Below are positions 1 to 5,546 of a DNA stretch of 6,403 nucleotides, one piece after another (within the stretch, counting starts at the first letter, position 1; each line of letters opens with the position of its first letter). The notes beneath the pieces are model-generated. The model saw only the letters and a program-made list of their open reading frames with translations, did no database searches and was not told where the DNA came from. Origin of the DNA: Methanobacteriota archaeon (GTDB taxonomy: Archaea; Thermoplasmatota; Poseidoniia; Poseidoniales; Poseidoniaceae); contig NZXL01000016.1 of assembly GCA_002697705.1 (NCBI GenBank), positions 6,541-12,943 on the forward strand. The letters run 5' to 3'. A program made the translations under genes and the position numbers.

Positions 1-15
1 AATAGATAACCGTCA

Positions 16-31
16 AAATTTTATTTTTTAA
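16..31 (+). promoter_or_regulatory. TATA-like AT tract upstream of proS
   Basis: An uninterrupted A/T run (AATTTTATTTTTTAA, within 16-31) lies just before the proS start codons. In archaea the TATA box sits about 25-30 bp upstream of the transcription start. That would put the start near 43-52, where two ATG codons lie, so a leaderless or nearly leaderless transcript is plausible. The window begins only 15 bp earlier, so a BRE element or an upstream gene cannot be fully judged. This is inference from composition and position only. Confidence 0.35.
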
Positions 32-42
32 GCGTCATCTTG

Positions 43-1599
43 ATGAGAGAGATGATTGCAGTTGAAAATATGAGCCAAGGTCCGGGTAAAGCCAAGAGGG
101 GTATACCTTCTAAGTTTGACAATTTCAATGAATGGTATCCATTCATAGTTGAAGCCTCCGAACTTGTGGACAAAAGATACCCTATCAAAGGTATGGATGT
201 TTGGAGACCTTATGGTTGGAAAACAATGAAACTAATAGATAATTTGACACATAATGAAATGGAAAGGACCGGTCATGAAGAAGTTAATTTCCCTCTATTG
301 ATACCAGAGAATCTTCTCGAAAAAGAGAATGCCCTAGTTGCTAGACTAAAGAGAGCAAGAGAAGAGGGTGTAGATCCTGATGAATTGCGAGATGAAGATG
401 AAGAAGGCGGATTCAAGAAAGAAGTTTATTGGGTTAAACACGCAGGAGATAATGAGTTAGACATTCCTATGTTCTTACGACCAACTTCAGAGACTGCAAT
501 GTACACCATGTTCCCATTATGGATAAGGTCACACAAAGATTTACCTTTGAAGATATATCAGATGGTAAATACATTTAGATATGAAACTAAACAAACTAGA
601 TCTTTTATTAGAGTTAGAGAAATTCATTTCTTCGAAGCACATACAGCTCATGCAAATGAAGAAGATGCTTCACTTCAGATCACAGAAGATTTGGAGATAG
701 TTGACAGAATTATGGATGATTTATGCTTACCAATTATCAAGGCAAAAAGACCTGTTTGGGATACCTTCCCAGGTGCTTGGTATACTATTGGAATCGATGC
801 TGTGATGCCAAATGGCCGTACTCTACAAGTAGCTTCTTGCCACCATTACCGTGACCAATGGGCTAAAGCATTCGATATAACATATGAAAATCTTGAAGCA
901 AAACAACAACATTGTCATCAAACTACTTATGGTATGTCAGAGAGATTATTGGGCGCAATCGTTGGAATGCATGGAGATGATAATGGTCTCATAATGCCAC
1001 CTGCTATTGCCCCTCATCAAATTGTCATATGTCCAATGATAAAGAAAAATTCAGAAATTGATACAATTGGTGCAGCCAATGAACTCGCAGATACTTTACG
1101 CGAAAATGGATTTAGGGTAAAAGTTGATTCTAGAGACATTCGTGCTGGACAGAAATATTATGATTGGGAAATAAAAGGAGTTCCTCTAAGACTAGATATT
1201 GGTCCAAGAGATATTGCACAAGGGACTGTTTTTGCAGCTAAAAGAACCGGTGGAAAAGAGCCACTACCGATGGATACAATAGCAGATAGTTGCAGAACTG
1301 TGCTCAAAGAAATCGCTGATGAATTAAGAAAGCGTTCGTCTGCTCACATGGATGATGTAATACAACCTTTACCTGAATTTGTAGAAAACGATGGTAAATG
1401 GACGATGAATGGTGAAATCGAAGATGGGAAAATATACCAGATGGCATTTGATGGAACCGATGCTCATGCTGAAGTTATTGAGCGACATACTGGACTCACA
1501 TTTTTAGGTGATGCTACTGATACATTTGATTCTGAGCGACCTTGCCATATGTCGGGTAAACTTACCACAAGAAAGGTAATACTGGCAAAAACCTATTGA
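43..1599 (+). CDS. proS: Prolyl-tRNA synthetase, archaeal/eukaryotic-like type
   Basis: Cytoplasmic class II aminoacyl-tRNA synthetase that charges tRNA-Pro with proline using ATP. Residues are numbered from the TTG at 40. The catalytic core begins near 26 (NEWYPFIVEASELVDKRYP, GMDVWRPYGWK). The TxE loop and motif 2 follow (RPTSETAMYTMFPLW, 147-161; FRYETKQTRSFIRVREI, 179-195), then FFEAHTAH (197-204). Motif 3 is GMHGDDNGLIMPP (309-321). The anticodon-binding domain runs about 325-430 (APHQIVICPM onward). A C-terminal domain ends in the family's invariant Tyr (AKTY, 516-519). There is no bacterial-type INS editing domain. Two oddities are an acidic insertion around 103-125 and a C-terminal domain in which most zinc-ligand Cys are replaced. 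Start choice: in-frame TTG 40, ATG 43, ATG 52 and ATG 70 are all possible. None has a clear ribosome site, and the family core starts well after ATG 70. I take ATG 43; ATG 52 fits a leaderless start equally well. The identification is secure and the exact start is not. Confidence 0.97.
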   Translation: MREMIAVENMSQGPGKAKRGIPSKFDNFNEWYPFIVEASELVDKRYPIKGMDVWRPYGWKTMKLIDNLTHNEMERTGHEEVNFPLLIPENLLEKENALVARLKRAREEGVDPDELRDEDEEGGFKKEVYWVKHAGDNELDIPMFLRPTSETAMYTMFPLWIRSHKDLPLKIYQMVNTFRYETKQTRSFIRVREIHFFEAHTAHANEEDASLQITEDLEIVDRIMDDLCLPIIKAKRPVWDTFPGAWYTIGIDAVMPNGRTLQVASCHHYRDQWAKAFDITYENLEAKQQHCHQTTYGMSERLLGAIVGMHGDDNGLIMPPAIAPHQIVICPMIKKNSEIDTIGAANELADTLRENGFRVKVDSRDIRAGQKYYDWEIKGVPLRLDIGPRDIAQGTVFAAKRTGGKEPLPMDTIADSCRTVLKEIADELRKRSSAHMDDVIQPLPEFVENDGKWTMNGEIEDGKIYQMAFDGTDAHAEVIERHTGLTFLGDATDTFDSERPCHMSGKLTTRKVILAKTY

Positions 1600-1653
1600 T
1601 GACCCTTACAGTATAGTAGTAAAGGAGAAAAACCTCATCTACATGGAATTACT
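1600..1653 (+). promoter_or_regulatory. Short spacer between proS and the coiled-coil gene, weak TATA-like site
   Basis: The 54-bp gap holds a weak TATA-like stretch (ACAGTATAGTAGTAAA, about 1608-1623), which would place a transcription start near the ATG at 1654. A GGAG at 1624-1627 lies 26 bp before that ATG, too far for a normal Shine-Dalgarno site. The downstream gene could therefore have its own near-leaderless promoter or read through from proS. The sequence does not decide between these. Confidence 0.25.
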
Positions 1654-2784
1654 ATGTCCGATGAGTTGAACATGACTGAGATTTTGACTCTTGTCCAAAA
1701 TTTCATCACTTCAGATGGCATGATTAAATCTGAACAAAGAAAATTTTACCAAGTACTAAAAACTGTTTTAGGAACTCACGAAGGTACTTTTTCTCAGTCA
1801 GATATTGAGCAATTAATGGTACTTGCACATAATGAAACATTAGACATGAGTGATGAAGATTATAGTGAAATATACAATGTTGTAATGGAGAGATACACTC
1901 TAAGTGAAAGATTGGAGGAGCAAGCAAGACTAGAACAGGAACTTGCACAGAAAGCAAGATTACGTATTGAAGCGGAAGCGAAAGTAGAGGCTCTAGCGAA
2001 GATTGAACAAGAAGCAAATGCCTTAGCGGCTGCACGTTTGAAAGCCGAAGAGGATGCTAGATTGAGAGTTGAAGCTGAAGCTAAAGCTAAGATTGAAGAA
2101 GAAGAGAGATTAATTGCAGAAGCTGAGCAACGAGCAATCGAAGAAGAACTGGCTCGTAAAAAGGCTGAAGCGGAATCTAGGCTCGAGGAAGAGAAAAGAC
2201 TCGAAGAAGAGCGACAACGAGCACTAAAAGAAGAAGAAGATGCTCGTAAAAAGTCTGAAGAAGAAGAAGAGAAAAGACTTGCAGCCGAAGAAGATGCCAG
2301 AAAGATGGCTGAGGCGGAAGCTAGACTCGAGGAAGAGAAAAGACTTGCAGAAGAGCTACAACAGCGACTAGAAGAAGAGAAAAGACTTGCGGCCGAGGAA
2401 GAAGTTAGAAAAAATGCTGAAGAAGAGGCGAAATTAAAGGCTGAAGAGGATGCTAAAATCAGAGCAGAAGAGGAAGCTCAAAGGAAGTTGGCAGAAGAAG
2501 CACATTTGAAAATGGTAGAAGAATCGATTAGAATAACTGAAGGAGAAAAGCAAGCCGAAGAGGCAAAGATAAATGCAGAACTCGAAGAAATTAAAAGATT
2601 GGCAGAAGAAGAGGAAGCCAGAAAATTGGCAGAAGAAAATGCGAGGATCGCTGAGGAACTTGAAGCAAAAAGGCAAGAGGAAGAAAATGCAAGAATTGCT
2701 GAAGAAGAAGAAGAGGCCAGATTGGCTGCTGAAAAAGCGGCCAATACAAAAAATATACCAGATTTGCCACCTTTAGATGATTAA
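1654..2784 (+). CDS. Highly charged coiled-coil protein with a small N-terminal helical domain
   Basis: I do not recognise this as a named family. The protein has 376 residues in three parts. Residues 1-82 form a normal-complexity helical domain with two DG/DE-containing stretches (ITSDGMIKSEQRKF, 18-31; LDMSDEDYSEIYNVV, 63-77). Their spacing recalls TerB-like or EF-hand-like helical pairs, but this is only a resemblance. Residues 84-363 are one long Glu/Lys/Arg/Ala-rich heptad-like region with recurring EEKRLAAEE and EEDARK units, predicted to be a long alpha-helical coiled coil or single helix. The last 10 residues (NIPDLPPLDD, 367-376) are a Pro/Asp tail. I see no signal peptide or membrane segment, so it is probably cytoplasmic. 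There are no cysteines. It follows proS by 54 bp and converges on srp54. Homology searches will mostly return spurious coiled-coil hits (TolA, myosin, caldesmon), so any function name taken from them should be distrusted. The reading frame is convincing: it is long, uses codons like its neighbours, and ends exactly against srp54. Confidence 0.88.
   Translation: MSDELNMTEILTLVQNFITSDGMIKSEQRKFYQVLKTVLGTHEGTFSQSDIEQLMVLAHNETLDMSDEDYSEIYNVVMERYTLSERLEEQARLEQELAQKARLRIEAEAKVEALAKIEQEANALAAARLKAEEDARLRVEAEAKAKIEEEERLIAEAEQRAIEEELARKKAEAESRLEEEKRLEEERQRALKEEEDARKKSEEEEEKRLAAEEDARKMAEAEARLEEEKRLAEELQQRLEEEKRLAAEEEVRKNAEEEAKLKAEEDAKIRAEEEAQRKLAEEAHLKMVEESIRITEGEKQAEEAKINAELEEIKRLAEEEEARKLAEENARIAEELEAKRQEEENARIAEEEEEARLAAEKAANTKNIPDLPPLDD
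2188..2386 (+). repeat. Imperfect in-frame repeats coding for EEKRL units
   Basis: The 13-mer GAAGAGAAAAGAC occurs four times, at 2188-2200, 2266-2278, 2332-2344 and 2374-2386. All copies are in the same reading frame and encode EEKR plus the first base of a Leu codon. The spacings of 78, 66 and 42 bp correspond to 26, 22 and 14 residues. Flanking GAAGATGC(T/C)(A/C)G(T/A)AA blocks, encoding EDARK, recur at 2236 and 2289. The pattern suggests growth of the coiled coil by duplication or slippage of short units followed by drift. Confidence 0.75.
2746..2757 (-). terminator. Possible T-tract terminator for srp54
   Basis: Reading the minus strand past the srp54 stop, a run of six T (complement of A 2748-2753) inside an AT-rich patch appears about 35 nt downstream. 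It lies within the 3' end of the convergent coiled-coil gene. Archaeal transcription commonly ends at T-rich tracts without a hairpin. There is no hairpin here, and the run is short. Confidence 0.28.
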
Positions 2785-2787
2785 GAC
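2785..2787. other. Convergent gene junction of 3 bp
   Basis: The TAA of the coiled-coil gene ends at 2784, and the TGA of srp54 (read on the minus strand) occupies 2788-2790. Three bases (GAC) separate the two stop codons. No terminator can fit in the gap, so each transcript must run into the other gene's 3' end and the two mRNAs should have antisense-complementary tails. Confidence 0.9.
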
Positions 2788-4158
2788 TCACATTCCAAAT
2801 GATGACGGATCCATATCCATATCTCCGTCTTTCATCATTTTTCTCATTTGTTTGTTTAATTTGCGGTTACCGCCCATTCCTTTCATCATCTTTCTTGAAC
2901 GATTCCACTGTCCGATTAGTTCTCTCACATCTTTTTCACGTACACCAGAACCTCGAGCAATTCTTTTTATCCTATCAGCCTTAATTTTAGCAGGCTCATT
3001 CTTTTCCCAACCAGTCATACTATCCATGATTGTTCTGTAACGGTCCAAGTTCCCTTGCATAGCATGCTTTTGAGATTTGGACATTCCACCAAGTCCACCA
3101 AGCATATTACCTGGTAAAAATGACATCAACTTATCAATAGTTCCGACTTTTGACATCATCTCCATTTGCTTATACATATCATTTAGAGTAAATCTACCGC
3201 TCATCATTCTCTGAGTTAATCGCATTGCTTCTTCTTCGTCCAAATCCTCTGGAGCAAGGTCGATTAATCCTTGAATATCACCCATTCCTAGAAGCCGAGA
3301 TATGAATCTATCAGATTCAAATTTTTCAAGATCACTTACTTTCTCCCCAACACCAATGTGTACAATTGGGGCACCGGTTGCAGCAACTGCTGAAAGAGCA
3401 CCACCACCCCTGGCAGTACCATCTAATTTGGTTACAACAATACCAGTAACCCCTGCCAAAGTATGGAATGATGCGGCGACAGGACCTGCTGCTTGACCAA
3501 CTTGTGCATCTATGACTAACCATCTTTCAGTAGCCCTTGTCAAAGAGGAAATATGTTCTAATTCTTCGACTAATTCTTCATCTAACTGGTGACGACCTGC
3601 GGTGTCTACAATAACCATATCAGCAGAAGCACATTCTTTCAGTCCATTTCTAACTATAGATGCTGCATCTTTATTTTCTGGTTCTCCATAAACTATTACA
3701 GATGTATCTTCGAGAAGTTGTGAAAGTTGAGCATAAGCTCCTGGACGATGAACGTCGGCTTCAATAACAGCAACTCTTAGACCATGCTTTCGCCTATACC
3801 ATTCAGCTAATTTAGCAGTGGTAGTAGTTTTACCTTGACCATATAAACCGACTAAAAGAAGTGTTGAACCCCTTGGTTGAAATTCATGAGATGGGCCTAA
3901 AATCCTAACAAGTTCAGTGTACAATATATTCATTGCATGAGTTTGTAAATTGAGCCCTGGTCTTGGTTCTTCTTCCTTTAACCTATTTTCAAGCCTCTCA
4001 ACTATTTCCTTGGTCTGACGGACGTTGAAATCAGCCTCTTGCAAAGCCCTTCTTAGACTGCGCGTCATTTCCCGAAGTTCTTCTTCATCTAACTTTCTTC
4101 TATTTTTAAGAAAGCCAAGAGAGCGGAATATCCCTCTGGATAGACCTTCGAGTGCCAT
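2788..4158 (-). CDS. srp54: Signal recognition particle 54 kDa GTPase (SRP54/Ffh)
   Basis: GTPase of the signal recognition particle. It binds 7S RNA and hydrophobic signal sequences on ribosome-nascent chains and docks with FtsY at the membrane. The 456 residues match the family length. The N domain is about 1-95. G domain: P-loop [11 protein letters not shown] (104-114), motif [13 protein letters not shown] (135-145), [12 protein letters not shown] (185-196), DAQVGQ (217-222), [15 protein letters not shown] (243-257), [12 protein letters not shown] (269-280), and the GMGDIQGL linker (291-298). The Met-rich M domain is about 305-456. It contains a flexible finger-loop-like [11 protein letters not shown] (350-360) and the RNA-binding [11 protein letters not shown] (396-406). 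A Lys/Met-rich tail ends in [11 protein letters not shown]. The ATG at 4158 gives the normal N-domain start; no Shine-Dalgarno site is visible. It lies 45 bp downstream of the ArsA/Get3-like gene and is probably co-transcribed with it. Oddity: the usual GxQGSGKT P-loop reads GLYGQGKT, so the conserved Gln is Tyr106. Confidence 0.97.
   Translation of the reverse strand: MALEGLSRGIFRSLGFLKNRRKLDEEELREMTRSLRRALQEADFNVRQTKEIVERLENRLKEEEPRPGLNLQTHAMNILYTELVRILGPSHEFQPRGSTLLLVGLYGQGKTTTTAKLAEWYRRKHGLRVAVIEADVHRPGAYAQLSQLLEDTSVIVYGEPENKDAASIVRNGLKECASADMVIVDTAGRHQLDEELVEELEHISSLTRATERWLVIDAQVGQAAGPVAASFHTLAGVTGIVVTKLDGTARGGGALSAVAATGAPIVHIGVGEKVSDLEKFESDRFISRLLGMGDIQGLIDLAPEDLDEEEAMRLTQRMMSGRFTLNDMYKQMEMMSKVGTIDKLMSFLPGNMLGGLGGMSKSQKHAMQGNLDRYRTIMDSMTGWEKNEPAKIKADRIKRIARGSGVREKDVRELIGQWNRSRKMMKGMGGNRKLNKQMRKMMKDGDMDMDPSSFGM
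2829..2863 (+). terminator. Possible T-rich terminator for the coiled-coil gene
   Basis: About 45-80 nt past the stop of the plus-strand gene there is a T-rich stretch with several TTT and TTTTT clusters (for example CATTTTTCTCATTTG, 2836-2850). It lies inside the srp54 3' end, where it is the complement of codons for the Lys/Met-rich tail. Its position suits a hairpin-free archaeal terminator, but the composition could simply reflect those Lys codons. Confidence 0.27.
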
Positions 4159-4203
4159 GTTAGTCCGTTACCGTTTTACTCTTTGAACCCATTCATTGGA
4201 TAA
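4159..4203 (-). other. Spacer between arsA/get3-like gene and srp54
   Basis: The 45-bp gap between the two minus-strand genes has no clear TATA box, hairpin, T-tract or Shine-Dalgarno site. The absence of a terminator or strong promoter favours one transcript covering both genes. This is a weak, negative argument. Confidence 0.4.
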
Positions 4204-5457
4204 TCATTCTAAGGGAATATCAAGTCTTAGTACATCACCTTCTAATTTGGCATCTACTTGACTTGCTTTCACCGGTACGCTGGTCGTAATTTCTCGTTCC
4301 CTTCCATTCAATCCAATGTACAAGATGCCGTCATTACTTCTAAGAGATAGTTCATCTCGCTTAATTCCTGGAAAGTGAAGATAAATCCTCTCAAATTCTT
4401 CATGAGATTCTTTGACCATTCCCCTATGGATATCATGCTTCAATAATTCTCCAACCTTGTGAGGCCCTAACGAGTCTTCAATTTTCGATGGCACCCCATA
4501 CAACGTTTGACCAATATTTCTTAAATTTTCAACTCCTACTACTTCTTGATCTAATAACTCGAGTGAAGCAACTTCTACAGAATCGAGTTTATCTTCAAGT
4601 TCAGATATTCTAATAAGTTCTGCTTCTCTTCTTTTAGCCAAGAACGGATGATCAAATTCTGGCGTTAAACGATTGACTAAACAACTGTGTACTGGGAGAT
4701 TGAATTCTAAAAGCGATTTATGAGCCCTAAGAGTTTCGTTTACCCCCATTCTCTCAGGTATTGTAACCAAAGTGAATGATGTTAATTCCTCATCGCTAAG
4801 GACTCTGCGAACATGTAAAACTCTACGACGGAATTTTTCTAATTCCTCTTTCATTTCATTACTCTCCTTACTTCCAAATAGCATTGAACGAATACCACCT
4901 GAAATTCTCATCATACGAATCAATCTGCCAGACCAAGCCTCAATTATTTCTGGAAGCGACAAAAATCTCAGTGTATGTCCAGTAGGCGCAGTATCAAAAA
5001 CAATAACATCCCAATTTGGATCTTCTACGTGCCTCAACAACTCATCAAAAGCCAATGCTTCATCTAATCCGGGTAGAATCATTTCAGAAGTTTGGATTTC
5101 TGACTTCATTTCTTCCATCTCTTCTTTAGCATTTGGATCAAGCATCATACTCAATCCACCTAATCCCCCCATTCCACCTTTGTTATTCATTCCATCAACC
5201 ATTTTTCCTAACTTTGGTAGAAGATTGGAAATTTTTGATTCCGGGTCCATTTCGAGGCCAAATAAACCTTCAACACCATCAATAGGTGTCGGTTCTGTAC
5301 CTATATCTACACCCAAGGAATCTGATGTAGAATGTGCAGGGTCACTAGAAACAATGAGTACTTTAAGACCTGAATCTGCCAACCAAACTGCGGTTGCTGC
5401 AGAAGTAGTGGTCTTACCCACTCCGCCCTTACCACCAAACAATAGTAGCCTTGCCAT
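4204..5457 (-). CDS. ArsA/Get3-family ATPase with C-terminal HSP20-like domain
   Basis: Deviant-Walker P-loop ATPase of the ArsA/Get3 (TRC40) family. Relatives deliver tail-anchored membrane proteins or drive arsenite efflux. Starting from the ATG at 5457 it has 417 residues. Residue numbers here count from the longer possible start at 5544. P-loop GGKGGVGKTT (37-46) with signature Lys39; switch I SDPAHSTSDSLG (67-78); a Gly/Met-rich segment (114-134) followed by an acidic Met-rich helix (140-156); switch II DTAPTGHTLRFLSLP (184-198); TIPERMGVNETLR (261-273); nucleotide-binding VNR (290-292). Residues about 384-446 match the ArsA HSP20-like (alpha-crystallin) domain: YLHFPGIKRDELSLR, then GREREI and a final GDVLRLDIPLE. 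This layout is the Get3d-like form. The only Cys is C287, so there is no CxxC zinc motif as in fungal/animal Get3 and no ArsA-type Cys triad; arsenite transport is therefore unlikely. Start choice: MARLLLFGGKGG fits the family. ATG 5472 is the next best. The start at 5544 would leave 2 bp to the divergent gene and adds a non-family N-terminus. A membrane-targeting role is inferred from family and from linkage to srp54. Confidence 0.92.
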   Translation of the reverse strand: MARLLLFGGKGGVGKTTTSAATAVWLADSGLKVLIVSSDPAHSTSDSLGVDIGTEPTPIDGVEGLFGLEMDPESKISNLLPKLGKMVDGMNNKGGMGGLGGLSMMLDPNAKEEMEEMKSEIQTSEMILPGLDEALAFDELLRHVEDPNWDVIVFDTAPTGHTLRFLSLPEIIEAWSGRLIRMMRISGGIRSMLFGSKESNEMKEELEKFRRRVLHVRRVLSDEELTSFTLVTIPERMGVNETLRAHKSLLEFNLPVHSCLVNRLTPEFDHPFLAKRREAELIRISELEDKLDSVEVASLELLDQEVVGVENLRNIGQTLYGVPSKIEDSLGPHKVGELLKHDIHRGMVKESHEEFERIYLHFPGIKRDELSLRSNDGILYIGLNGREREITTSVPVKASQVDAKLEGDVLRLDIPLE

Positions 5458-5546
5458 AACACGGCCTAACATTGAAGGTCTTTGAATCCAACGCAAATGA
5501 AAAATTCTTACATTGACTTGATGAAGTAAAACCATCACGGCCATTT
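5458..5546. promoter_or_regulatory. Divergent promoter region between the ATPase and membrane-protein genes
   Basis: This 89-bp gap exists if the ATPase starts at 5457. It contains an AT-rich core, AATGAAAAATTCTTA at about 5496-5510. Read on the minus strand, its AATTTTTCA lies about 25 nt before the ATG at 5472 and 40 nt before the ATG at 5457, a fitting TATA position for a leaderless or short-leader transcript. Read on the plus strand, the same tract lies about 40 nt before the ATG at 5547. One tract could serve both genes. No BRE or operator was identified with confidence. Confidence 0.4.

Noticed and set aside
1643..1669. A possible 8-codon leader peptide (ATG to TGA) with a GGAG 15 bp upstream, overlapping the coiled-coil gene start
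   Set aside because: The spacing is too long for a normal ribosome site, the frame is very short, and such small frames arise by chance in AT-rich DNA.
1724..2744. Several open frames on the minus strand opposite the coiled-coil gene
   Set aside because: The Glu/Lys/Arg/Ala-rich gene gives stop-poor, Ser/Phe/Leu-rich complementary frames. They overlap each other and have no plausible starts or motifs.
2777..3040. Plus-strand open frames at the start of the srp54 region that look partly hydrophobic
   Set aside because: They are antisense to the Met/Lys-rich SRP54 M domain, whose complementary codons give Phe/Ile/Leu/Ser. The apparent membrane character is an artefact.
4204..5457. Arsenite-efflux ATPase (ArsA proper)
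   Set aside because: The single ATPase domain has one Cys and lacks the metalloid-binding Cys set. No arsB, arsC or arsR lies nearby. A Get3-like function fits better.
4772..5485. A 237-codon open frame on the plus strand opposite the ATPase gene
   Set aside because: It is fully antisense to a gene with intact P-loop, switch I and switch II. Its translation is Ser/Pro/Asn-rich with no recognisable motif, as expected for a complementary-frame shadow.
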